Assembly: GCF_002291445.1 (NCBI RefSeq)
Contig: NZ_CP014137.1
Coordinates: forward strand, 4,092,001-4,156,000
DNA from: Brenneria goodwinii
GTDB taxonomy: Bacteria; Pseudomonadota; Gammaproteobacteria; Enterobacterales; Enterobacteriaceae
Direction: 5' to 3'
DNA: 64,000 bases
Shown here: piece by piece, positions 25,309-35,667 of the stretch
Position numbering within the stretch: position 1 is the first letter of the stretch
Layout: each line of letters begins with the position of its first letter
Program-made: the position numbers and the translations under genes
Notes under the pieces: model-generated
Databases searched by the model: none
What the model was told of the DNA's origin: nothing
What the model saw: only the letters and a program-made list of their open reading frames with translations

Positions 25309-26223
25309 ATGACAACAAAACACAGTATGATCAAAAACCCCATTCCGTGGCCCAACGGCGCGCGCTGCGCCGTGGCGATCACCTTTGATGTGGACGTGGA
25401 CAGCTTTCTCCATCTGCAACGTCCGGCCGACAGCTATAAGCGGGTCAGCACGCTTTCAACCCTGCAATACGATCCGCAGGTCGGCGTGCCGAGGATCCTG
25501 CAAACGTACCGCGAACTGGGTCTTAAGCAGACGTTCTTCGTGCCGGCGTGGTGCATTGAGCGTTATCCGCAGATGGTGGAAGCCATCGTCAGCGACGGCC
25601 ATGAGGTCGGCCACCATGGCTATATCCATGAACACGTCAACGAGCTTAGCGAAGCCGAAGAACGTTTCTGGCTGCGCAAATCCATTGAGATTATCGAACG
25701 CCACACCGGAAAACGTCCGCGCGGCTTTCGCGCTCCGCTGTATAACTTTTCCCCGGCCACCACGGATCTACTGATAGAAGAAGGGTTTCAGTACGATGCC
25801 TCGCTGATGGGAGACGACATGCCTTATCTGCTGCGCGGTAACAAAGGGCATCTGGTGGAGCTGCCCACCCATTGGGCGATGGACGACTGGCCGCCGTATG
25901 TGCATATGAGCGATATCGACTACGTGATGCCGATCCGCTCGCCGCAGGAGGCGATCGGCGTGTATAAGGCCGAATTCGACGCCATGTGGGAGTACGGCGG
26001 TCTGCTGGTGGCGGTGTGGCACCCGTTCGTCACCGGACGGCTGGCCCGCTGGCATGAAACGGTGCGTTTTATTGAATATATGCAGTCGCGCGGCGGCGTA
26101 TGGTTCGCGACGCTTGAAGAGATCGCCGCCCACGTGAACCAGATCCATGCCGCGGGACAGGCGCCGCTACGCGAGGAATCCATGCCGCCCTATCCGGGGC
26201 CGGTCACCTACGACAGGTTCTGA
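25309..26223 (+). CDS. Polysaccharide deacetylase-fold (NodB) hydrolase, allantoinase PuuE-like
   Basis: 304 residues, cytoplasmic (no signal peptide). The NodB-fold motifs are AITFDVDVDSF (motif 1), GHEVGHHGYIHEH (motif 2) and RGFRAPLYNFSP (motif 3). The length and the absence of a secretion signal match the PuuE/HpPgdA branch rather than secreted peptidoglycan deacetylases. PuuE opens the allantoin ring to allantoate. That would fit the M20 amidohydrolase of the neighbouring operon, whose typical substrate is allantoate. It is last in the BMP-type importer operon. Substrate assignment is inference; other cyclic amides (hydantoin, formylated amines) are alternatives. Confidence 0.75.
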   Translation: MTTKHSMIKNPIPWPNGARCAVAITFDVDVDSFLHLQRPADSYKRVSTLSTLQYDPQVGVPRILQTYRELGLKQTFFVPAWCIERYPQMVEAIVSDGHEVGHHGYIHEHVNELSEAEERFWLRKSIEIIERHTGKRPRGFRAPLYNFSPATTDLLIEEGFQYDASLMGDDMPYLLRGNKGHLVELPTHWAMDDWPPYVHMSDIDYVMPIRSPQEAIGVYKAEFDAMWEYGGLLVAVWHPFVTGRLARWHETVRFIEYMQSRGGVWFATLEEIAAHVNQIHAAGQAPLREESMPPYPGPVTYDRF

Positions 26224-26356
26224 TGCGAGATCAATCCGCGCCGCAATTGGGCTTTGGGCTACGAGCCGGCGCCAACCGAAGGATGGCACTGGTTTGTTGA
26301 CATTGATTTTGTAGGCATCCCTTAGCCCCACAGGGGCGCCCCGTCCTCACATTGAA

Positions 26357-28120
26357 TCAATAACCGATGGCGGCTCCCGCCGGACGGCGGATGTCGTTGG
26401 CGCCGTACAGATAGCCTTCGCGCACTTTGCCGGATAGCGCGGAGTCATTGCCGGAATTGGCGGGCGTCACCCCCGCCACGCCTGGCAAGCCGACCAGAAT
26501 CAGCTCTGCCGCGCCCCAGGGCGTTTGCTCGACCATCTTGTACCCCCGCAGTTTCAGCAACGCCAGCGTATCCGCCGACAGGCCGCGTTGTTCGTAATAG
26601 ACCTCATCCGGCAACCACTGATGGTGGATGCGCGGCGCGTCAACCGCCTCCTGCGGCGCCATGCCGTGGTCGATGACATTCAGCGCCGTTTGCAGCGTAA
26701 TCGAGATAATGCGCGAACCGCCCGGCGAACCGAGCACCATGAATACTTTTCCGTCTTTCGTCACCAGCGACGGGCTCATGGATGATAGCGGGCGCTTACC
26801 GGGGGCGATGGAGTTACGCTCTCCCTGCACCAGTCCGTACAGGTTTTTCTCCCCGACTTTGGTGGTGAAATCATCCATTTCGTCGTTGAGGAAGAAGCCG
26901 GTGCCCGGCGCAATGACCACCGCGCCAAAGCGGCCGTTGACCGTATAGGTGGTGGAAACGGCGTTTCCCTGATTATCAACAATCGAATAGTGGGTGGTTT
27001 CCGGTTTCTCATGCGGTCCGATCCCCGGCTCCACCTGCCGCGACGGCGTGGCGTTCTCCGGCTCGATTTTACTGCGGATTTCCGCAGCGTAATCTTTACT
27101 TAACAGGCGATTCACCGGGTTGCGCACAAATTCCGGATCGCCCAGATAGGTATTGCGATCCATATAGGCGTGACGCATGGCTTCCGTCAGCACATGCACG
27201 GAAGCCGCGGAATTAAAGCCCATGGCTTTGAGATCGTAACCTTCCACGATATTCAGAATTTCACATATCGCGATGCCGCCAGAGCTGGGCGGCGGCGAGG
27301 AAACGAACGTATAACCGCGGTAATCACAACTCACCGGCGCGGTTTCAGTAATGTGGTAATTGGCGAAGTCGGCCGCCGTCAGAATACCGCCGCCCTGTTT
27401 TGCCGCCTGCTCGACCGCCAGCGGAATTTTTCCCTTATAGAAAGCGTCCGGGCCGTTATCGGCAATGGCCTGCAAAGTATTCGCCAGATCGCGCTGCACC
27501 AGTTTATCGCCGGGCTGCAACGGGCTACCGTCAGGACGCAGGAAGATACGCGCGGATTCCGGATCGTTTTTAAAACGCGCAACCGTGGTATCCAGAATGT
27601 CGGTGTCCGCCCTGGTGAGTTCAAAACCGTAGCGCGCCAGCTTGATCGCCGGCGCCATCACCTGTTCGCGGCTCAGCCTGCCGTACTTTTGCTGCGCCGT
27701 ATCCAGCCCCAGCACCGTGCCCGGCACGCCGGCGGCCAGATAACCGTACAGGCTGGCGCCTTTCTTCACGTTGCCCTCGGCATCAAGGTACATGTCGGCG
27801 CTCGCCGCGGCGGGCGCGGTTTCACGAAAGTTAATGAATGTATCTTTGCCGTTCGCCAGATGAATGGTCATAAACCCGCCGCCGCCGATATTGCCGCAGC
27901 AGGGGTTAACCACCGCCTGGGCATAACCCACGGCGACGGCGGCATCAATGGCGTTGCCCCCCATCTTCATGATATCGACCCCGACCTGCGAAGCCAGATA
28001 CTGCGAACTGACCACCATGCCGTTTTTCGCTTCCACCGCCGGGGCGGACGCCGCCTGCAACGCTCCGCTGAACAACAATGCCGTCACGGTCAACGACACG
28101 AGCAATTTCCCTTTTTTCAT
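26357..28120 (-). CDS. ggt: Gamma-glutamyltranspeptidase
   Basis: 587 residues from the ATG at 28120, where a Sec signal begins (LLVSLTVTALLFSGALQAASA); a longer frame to 28333 is not coding-like. The catalytic threonine follows the processing site in the motif ETTHYSIVDNQGNAVS (Thr nucleophile of the small subunit). Substrate-binding motifs NPCCGNIGGGGFMTI and SPPPSSGGIAICEIL are present. The periplasmic proenzyme self-cleaves into two subunits and hydrolyses or transfers the gamma-glutamyl group of glutathione. It stands next to eamA, which exports cysteine-type thiols, so the pair may handle periplasmic glutathione and cysteine. Confidence 0.93.
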   Translation of the reverse strand: MKKGKLLVSLTVTALLFSGALQAASAPAVEAKNGMVVSSQYLASQVGVDIMKMGGNAIDAAVAVGYAQAVVNPCCGNIGGGGFMTIHLANGKDTFINFRETAPAAASADMYLDAEGNVKKGASLYGYLAAGVPGTVLGLDTAQQKYGRLSREQVMAPAIKLARYGFELTRADTDILDTTVARFKNDPESARIFLRPDGSPLQPGDKLVQRDLANTLQAIADNGPDAFYKGKIPLAVEQAAKQGGGILTAADFANYHITETAPVSCDYRGYTFVSSPPPSSGGIAICEILNIVEGYDLKAMGFNSAASVHVLTEAMRHAYMDRNTYLGDPEFVRNPVNRLLSKDYAAEIRSKIEPENATPSRQVEPGIGPHEKPETTHYSIVDNQGNAVSTTYTVNGRFGAVVIAPGTGFFLNDEMDDFTTKVGEKNLYGLVQGERNSIAPGKRPLSSMSPSLVTKDGKVFMVLGSPGGSRIISITLQTALNVIDHGMAPQEAVDAPRIHHQWLPDEVYYEQRGLSADTLALLKLRGYKMVEQTPWGAAELILVGLPGVAGVTPANSGNDSALSGKVREGYLYGANDIRRPAGAAIGY

Positions 28121-28336
28121 AATAACCGTCTTCAGTCCTGTTGATTTTGCTTGAAAAGTGACGAGGTTTACTCTTGCGAATCTGCAAAGTTCGCGCCAAC
28201 AGTGCGCTGGGCAAAAAAACACGCGCACTGCCGGGCAGGTAACCGTAAAAGCGTAGAAAATAGGCGGGAGAATGGCGAAAACGCGATGCGTTTTTGTGAA
28301 GCCGCACAACAAATACGCCCCGTTTAAGGGCAAAGG

Positions 28337-29248
28337 CTAAGCATGTTTCGCCAATCGATATGTCCACAGACGGGAACCAAATACATTGATTAGCAGCCCC
28401 AGCATAATCATCAGGGCGCCCACTATCTGTAATCCGGACAGGGTTTCGCCAAGGAGCAGCGCGGTGCTGACCAGCCCCACGACCGGCACCAGCAAAGAGA
28501 GCGGCGCAACACGCCAGGTTTCGTAACGCGCCAGCAGGTTTCCCCAAATGCCGTAACCGACGATCGTCGCGATGAACGCCAGGTAAAGCAGCGACAGAAT
28601 GGTTGGCAGTTGAATATTCACCAGGCTGTCGACAATCAGCGTTTCCCCCTCGAATAACCATGAACAGGCGAAGAAAGGCACGATGGGGATTAGCGCGCTC
28701 CACACCACCAGCGACATAATTTTCACGTTACCGTTCCGGCTCATAATCACCTTGTTGCTGATGTTGCCGAACGCCCAGGACAGCGCGCCGGCCAACGTCA
28801 GCAGTAGTGTAACCAGCGTCATGCCGCCCGCCGTTTGCGTCACCGGCCGGCCTTCGGCCAGTACCACTATCCCAGCCACCGCCACCAGGATACCCGCGAT
28901 ATGGTTCCACCTGAGTTTTTCCCCCAGCAACACGACGCCGATCAGCAGCGTAAAAAACGCCTGCGCCTGTAAAACCAGCGAGGCAATGCCTGCCGGCATC
29001 CCCAATTTAATCGCGCAGAACAGAAAAGCGAACTGACCGAAGCTCATCGTCATACCGTAGGCCAGCAGCCAGCGGAAAGGAATGCGGGGAGCCGGCACAA
29101 AGAAGATGGCCGGTAACGCCACCAGAGAAAATCGCAGCCCGGCGAGCAGAAAAGGCGGCATACCATGCAGGCCGACCTTAATCACCACAAAATTCACGCC
29201 CCATAAAATCACCACACAAAGGGCGAGCAGCCTGTCTTTTACCGACAT
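28337..29248 (-). CDS. eamA: Cysteine/O-acetylserine exporter EamA
   Basis: 303 residues from the ATG at 29248, six bases after AAGGAG; a longer frame to 29308 is created by repeats. Ten membrane segments in two EamA repeats. Stretches such as WGVNFVVIKVGLHGMPP, MPAGIASLVLQAQAFFTLL and GYGIWGNLLARYETWRVAPL match E. coli EamA (YdeD) closely as I remember it. The inner-membrane drug/metabolite transporter exports O-acetylserine, cysteine and derivatives. Three copies of a 15-base repeat lie directly upstream (29265-29374). Confidence 0.9.
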   Translation of the reverse strand: MSVKDRLLALCVVILWGVNFVVIKVGLHGMPPFLLAGLRFSLVALPAIFFVPAPRIPFRWLLAYGMTMSFGQFAFLFCAIKLGMPAGIASLVLQAQAFFTLLIGVVLLGEKLRWNHIAGILVAVAGIVVLAEGRPVTQTAGGMTLVTLLLTLAGALSWAFGNISNKVIMSRNGNVKIMSLVVWSALIPIVPFFACSWLFEGETLIVDSLVNIQLPTILSLLYLAFIATIVGYGIWGNLLARYETWRVAPLSLLVPVVGLVSTALLLGETLSGLQIVGALMIMLGLLINVFGSRLWTYRLAKHA

Positions 29249-29264
29249 GATGAGCTCCTTATTT

Positions 29265-29374
29265 AAATAACAGCAAGAAAAATAACAGCAAGAACCGTCA
29301 TCGCACATCCGACGATAACGTCCTGATAAAGAGGGACATGGGTAAACACGCTACATGCAAAATAACAGCACGAA
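29265..29374. repeat. Three copies of a 15-base repeat upstream of eamA
   Basis: AAATAACAGCAAGAA is found in tandem at 29265-29279 and 29280-29294, and again with one change (AAATAACAGCACGAA) at 29360-29374. The spacing from first to third copy start is 95 bases, about nine turns of DNA. This arrangement would suit cooperative binding of a regulator of eamA. Confidence 0.6.
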
Positions 29375-29555
29375 TATAAACAGATCGGCGCGATTTGAGA
29401 TATTACAGATGTGATTAGCCGCTGATCGATGAGTTAACCAGCAAGGGGAATGCACATAACCGGCGTTCTCTTTTTTTCACAGACGCGCGCCCAACCGTCA
29501 ACGCCCCCGGCAAACGCCATTACGCCCGACTCCACCATGGTTACGCCAGATTTAA

Positions 29556-29570
29556 ATAGTTTATCCCTAT
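29556..29570 (+). promoter_or_regulatory. Candidate OxyR half-site upstream of katG
   Basis: ATAGTTTATCCCTAT agrees with the OxyR pattern ATAG-N-T-NNN-A-N-CTAT at nine of ten fixed positions. A much weaker second half follows seven bases later. The site lies 304 bases before the katG start, further than usual, so either katG has a long leader or the match is fortuitous. Confidence 0.35.
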
Positions 29571-29874
29571 CACAATATTAATATTATTCAATTTTATCTA
29601 TTAACAGACACCCTCTAAGATGGGTCATCCGTTAATTGGATCGCTGGCTGTATGAGTAAGCCTCTTGAAAATGGCGATGCATGCTGGTGATGGAGATTCT
29701 GGCGGCGCTGATGACCACATCCGGGCCACCGAAGCGTATACCTAACCCGGTTGCAGGGAGACAGATCGGCAAAAAGCGGAGTTTCCTGCAACAAAATTTC
29801 GAGCCCGATACCAGGGACCCGGCCATCCGGCAAAACCGGATAACAGATTACTCAGAATATAGGTAGGGGATATT

Positions 29875-32058
<2,184 letters not shown>

Positions 32059-32083
32059 TACCAAAGATCGGAACTGACCTATC

Positions 32084-32117
32084 TCCCGCCCGTCGCCACG
32101 CCGGGCGGGATTTTTTT
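32084..32117 (+). terminator. Rho-independent terminator of katG
   Basis: The stem TCCCGCCCG/CGGGCGGGA is followed by seven T residues (TTTTTTTG) directly after the katG stop. Confidence 0.9.
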
Positions 32118-32213
32118 GTCCGGCGATGGGGCGGTTTGTCTATCACGCATCGGTATGAACCGCACCGCGCTGACGAATCCCGCGCCGGCGCCTAATCAGG
32201 CTCAAATTTCCCA

Positions 32214-32250
32214 TAAAAAAAGCGCCCAGATGACCATATCATCAGGACGC
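32214..32250 (-). terminator. Rho-independent terminator of gor
   Basis: Read leftward, GCGTCCTGATGA-TATGG-TCATCTGGGCGC is followed by an eight-base T-run. It stands 32 bases after the gor stop and faces the katG terminator. Confidence 0.85.
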
Positions 32251-32281
32251 CTCTCTGACCGGGCGGGTTGTCTCTTACCCA

Positions 32282-33634
32282 TCAACGCATGGTCACAAAC
32301 TCTTCCGACGCCGTCGGGTGGATGGCGACCGTGTTATCGAAGTCTTTTTTGGTCGCGCCCATTTTCAGCGCCACCGCAAAGCCTTGCAGCATTTCGTCCA
32401 TACCGAAGCCGATACCGTGGATGCCCACAATCTTCTCATCCTTACCGACGCAGACCAGCTTCATGCGGCATGGCTGACGATGCTGCGTCACGGCGGTGTA
32501 CATGGCGGTGAAGGAAGAGGTGTAAACCTTCACCTTGTCGTCGCCATACTGTTCGCGCGCCTGCGGCTCGGTCAGCCCGACGGTGCCGATCGGCGGATGG
32601 CTGAAAACCACGGTCGGAATGTTGCTGTAATCCAGATACTCGTCCGGTTTGTTATTAAACAAGCGCTCCGATAAACGGCGGCCCGCGGCAACGGCGACCG
32701 GGGTCAGTTCCACCGCGCCGGTGTTATCGCCCACGGCGTAAATGCCCGGCACGTTGGTGTTCTGGAAGCGATCGACCCGAATATAGCCTTTCTCATCCAG
32801 CCCGACATCGATGGCGCCCAGGTTCAGGTTATCCGTCGCCGGCTCGCGGCCGACAGCCCAAATCAGGCAATCAACGGTTTGTTCCTTGCCGTTTTCCAAC
32901 CGCAGCGTCAGGCTGCCGTCAGCATTTTTCACCACGGCTTTGGGGATCGATTCGGTATGCAGCGTCGGCCCTTCGCTGCTCATCACCTCAACCAGCGTCT
33001 CAACAATCAGCGGATCGAAGCTGCGCAGCGGCGACTGTTTACGCACGAACAGATGCGTTTGCGAACCCAGCGCGTTCACGACGCCGGCGATCTCAACCGC
33101 GATATAGCCGGCGCCCACGATAGCGGTGCGTTTGGGCAGGGCATTCAGTTCAAAGAAACCGTCGGAATCAATACCGTACTCGGCGCCGGGAACATCAGGC
33201 CGCACCGGGCGTCCCCCCGTTGCGATCAGAATGTGGTCGGCGGTGATTTTCTCGCCGTTGACCTCCACGGTATGCGTATCGACGAAGCGGGCAAAGCCGT
33301 GAATCACATCCACTTTGTTTTTGCCCAACGCGTTATTGTAAGACTGGTGGATACGGTCAATGTAGGCGCTACGGTTGTTAATCAGCGTCTTCCAGTCAAA
33401 GCGGTTAACCGTAGTATCAAAACCGTAATCCGGGCCATATTGATGGATCGCTTCGGCAATCTGCGCCGCATGCCACATCACTTTTTTCGGCACGCAACCG
33501 ACGTTGACACAGGTACCGCCCAGATATTTCGCTTCGATCAACGCACATTTTTTCCCATACATCGCCGCGCGGTTAATCGAGGCGATCCCGCCGCTGCCGC
33601 CGCCAATCGCCAGGTAGTCATAGTGTTTAGTCAT
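32282..33634 (-). CDS. gor: Glutathione reductase
   Basis: 450 residues from the ATG at 33634, exactly the E. coli Gor length; the longer frame to 33700 is not supported. The FAD-binding start is YLAIGGGSGGIASINRAA. The redox-active disulphide is in GGTCVNVGCVPKKV. The NADPH-binding motif GAGYIAVEIAGV follows. The C-terminal dimer-interface active-site His-Glu pair is in VAIHPTASEE. It keeps glutathione reduced with NADPH in the cytoplasm. The neighbour rlmJ is read in the same direction, as in E. coli. Confidence 0.95.
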   Translation of the reverse strand: MTKHYDYLAIGGGSGGIASINRAAMYGKKCALIEAKYLGGTCVNVGCVPKKVMWHAAQIAEAIHQYGPDYGFDTTVNRFDWKTLINNRSAYIDRIHQSYNNALGKNKVDVIHGFARFVDTHTVEVNGEKITADHILIATGGRPVRPDVPGAEYGIDSDGFFELNALPKRTAIVGAGYIAVEIAGVVNALGSQTHLFVRKQSPLRSFDPLIVETLVEVMSSEGPTLHTESIPKAVVKNADGSLTLRLENGKEQTVDCLIWAVGREPATDNLNLGAIDVGLDEKGYIRVDRFQNTNVPGIYAVGDNTGAVELTPVAVAAGRRLSERLFNNKPDEYLDYSNIPTVVFSHPPIGTVGLTEPQAREQYGDDKVKVYTSSFTAMYTAVTQHRQPCRMKLVCVGKDEKIVGIHGIGFGMDEMLQGFAVALKMGATKKDFDNTVAIHPTASEEFVTMR

Positions 33635-33780
33635 CAGAATATCCATGCTTGGGTAAATAGAGATTTTTAAAGTGTAACGTCTGAATCTAGCGCGCCGCAA
33701 AGGTTATACCTATGATTGCGATAGGAAAAAACCGCGGCGATGGTTTTGCGTATCCCGCCGTCACCGGCTAACCGAACCCG

Positions 33781-34623
33781 TTACTCCGCTACAATCTGTT
33801 CAACGCTCACATGCCCGGTGCCCGCCGGAACCAGCACGTTGTGCAGCCAGGGCAGCACGCTTTCCATTTGCGCCTTCAGCTTCCACGGCGGATTGATCAC
33901 CACCATGCCGGAAGCCGTCATACCGTGCCGATCGCTATCCGGCAACACCGCCAGTTCGATCTGCAAAATGTTGCGAATACCGGTAGCCTCCAGATCTTTC
34001 AGTAACCGTTTGATCTGCTGCCGCAGCACCACCGGATACCACAAGGCAAACACCCCGGTGGCGAAGCGCCGGTGGCCTTCCTGAATCCCTTTGACCACCG
34101 CCTGATAATCCGTTTTCAACTCATACGGCGGGTCGATCAGAATAAAACCGCGGCGGGACAACGGCGGCAGCTGCGATTTCAACTGCTGGTAACCGTCTTC
34201 ACGTAATACCTTGGCGCGGGCATCGTTCTGAAACTCATTGCGCAGCAGCGGAAAGTCGCTGGGATGCAGCTCCGTCAGATGAATTTTATCCTGCTCGCGC
34301 AGCAGCTGGCGGGCGATCAGCGGCGAACCGGGGTAATAGCGCAGTAGATCATTATGATTATAGGTGCGCACCGCCCGCATGTAAGGCGCAAGCTCGGCGG
34401 GAATGTCGTCACGCTGCCAGATCTTGGCGATACCGTCCAGATACTCGCCGGTACGCGCCGCATGCTCGCCACTTAGCTGATAACGCCCGGCTCCCGCGTG
34501 GGTATCCAGATACAGGAAGGGTTTTTCTTTTTCTTTCAGCGCGGTAATGATCAGGCTCTGAACGGTGTGTTTCACCACATCGGCATGATTGCCGGCGTGA
34601 AAACTATGGCGGTAACTTAGCAT
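33781..34623 (-). CDS. rlmJ: 23S rRNA (adenine-N6)-methyltransferase RlmJ
   Basis: 280 residues, the E. coli RlmJ length. The N-terminal MLSYRHSFHAGNHADVVKH is the family signature. The catalytic motif IV is DPPYE (in LIDPPYELKTDYQ), as in N6-adenine methyltransferases, and YLDTHAGAGRY is the S-adenosylmethionine-binding motif I. It methylates A2030 of 23S rRNA. It stands next to gor as in E. coli, with prlC farther away here because of an insertion. Confidence 0.94.
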   Translation of the reverse strand: MLSYRHSFHAGNHADVVKHTVQSLIITALKEKEKPFLYLDTHAGAGRYQLSGEHAARTGEYLDGIAKIWQRDDIPAELAPYMRAVRTYNHNDLLRYYPGSPLIARQLLREQDKIHLTELHPSDFPLLRNEFQNDARAKVLREDGYQQLKSQLPPLSRRGFILIDPPYELKTDYQAVVKGIQEGHRRFATGVFALWYPVVLRQQIKRLLKDLEATGIRNILQIELAVLPDSDRHGMTASGMVVINPPWKLKAQMESVLPWLHNVLVPAGTGHVSVEQIVAE

Positions 34624-34941
34624 AGCGACTCTTGCTTTCCGGTGAGATATTTTATGAGAAAAATCAGTTAATGCTTTTTACTCCCCTGCACCGTTCCGCG
34701 ACAATCTCAGCGTGGCGGAAAACAGAGAGAACAGGAAAGAAAAGCCATGATGCACAGTATACGGTCTGCCGGGAAAAATATCCTCACAATGCGGCATCAG
34801 GCCGCATGCCTGATGGGGAATGACTCACTTCATTATAATCTTTATACTTTTCATCATATTGTTTTTTGAGTATCGCCGCTTTTAACACATAGAAAACTAT
34901 CGATATTAGCGAACATCAAGTACGATTTTCCGCCACGTGCG
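34624..34941. other. Intergenic region between rlmJ and DUF1266 gene
   Basis: 318 bases containing divergent promoters. The only clear structure is the hairpin CATCAGGC-CGCAT-GCCTGATG at 34795-34815, which resembles enterobacterial REP-type units but is short and single. No gene seen. Confidence 0.45.
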
Positions 34942-35667
34942 ATGACATGGGACCTTACTGATATGGAATCAGAACACCAGCGTTGGTTACTGGCGCTTTC
35001 CGCCCCTATGGCTGCGCTCAATCTCAAATATGGCGCCAATTACGGCGTCCATTCGCTTTATCCCCCCGGATCGACCGTCAATATTAGCGACTCCTGGGGA
35101 ATCGATTCCCGCGACTCCTTGATCGCCATGATCAATAGAATGACCGATGACGGCCATGCGGAGAGTCTGGCTTATCATTATTTCCTGTGGCATCACATCT
35201 CACTGGCGGACTGGCAGGATTACTGCGCCCATCAACCGCCGGAACAACAGGCGGTGATGACGTTGATCGGCGAAACGGCAGTGCTGTGCGGCGAAGGGGG
35301 AATACGCGCCTGGGATCTGGGGAGAATGAGCTTTCTGAGCCGGGTCGGCGTGTTAAACGGGTGGATTAATGAAACGGAAAGCCTGTGGATCCATACCCGG
35401 TTGGCCGACCGCGCCCGCTATTACTACCGCAGTTGGCAAAATTATTTCGCCGCCTTTTTCGTTGGCCGCACCTATTGGCTGGCCTCGGATGAAGAAGATC
35501 CGACGCTGCAACGCTATGCCCATAGTCACCACACCGAAGATCCAAGCTACATCAATCAAATCAGCTCGCTTTACACCCATCCCGACAGCCCGATTCATGA
35601 CCTTGAGTGGGATGTTGATGTTTTTCAAATCGACAGGCCTGAGTCGCTATCAGGAGTAGAGATATAA
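34942..35667 (+). CDS. DUF1266 domain protein (YbeR/YbeU-like)
   Basis: 241 residues, soluble. The DUF1266 core motif is GGIRAWDLGRMSFLSRVGVLNGWINE, with a following YYRSWQNYFAAFFVGRTYW. In E. coli, DUF1266 genes ybeR and ybeU sit beside the J-domain genes djlB/djlC and hscC. The same company is kept here, so the protein is probably part of that chaperone group, although its biochemical role is unknown. The stop shares one base with the start of the J-domain gene (TAATG). Confidence 0.8.
   Translation: MTWDLTDMESEHQRWLLALSAPMAALNLKYGANYGVHSLYPPGSTVNISDSWGIDSRDSLIAMINRMTDDGHAESLAYHYFLWHHISLADWQDYCAHQPPEQQAVMTLIGETAVLCGEGGIRAWDLGRMSFLSRVGVLNGWINETESLWIHTRLADRARYYYRSWQNYFAAFFVGRTYWLASDEEDPTLQRYAHSHHTEDPSYINQISSLYTHPDSPIHDLEWDVDVFQIDRPESLSGVEI

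Larger units (their letters stand above)
29249..29874. other. Long intergenic region between eamA and katG
   Basis: 626 bases, divergent promoters expected. It holds the three 15-base repeats near eamA, an OxyR-like half-site at 29556-29570, and a GC-rich stretch at about 29640-29860. Open frames there on both strands (29615-29866) have no ribosome site and may be the remnant of a lost gene or just the katG leader. Confidence 0.5.

Noticed and set aside
29615..29866. Short genes before katG on either strand
   Set aside because: No ribosome sites, overlapping frames on both strands. At best a remnant; mentioned only as a finding.
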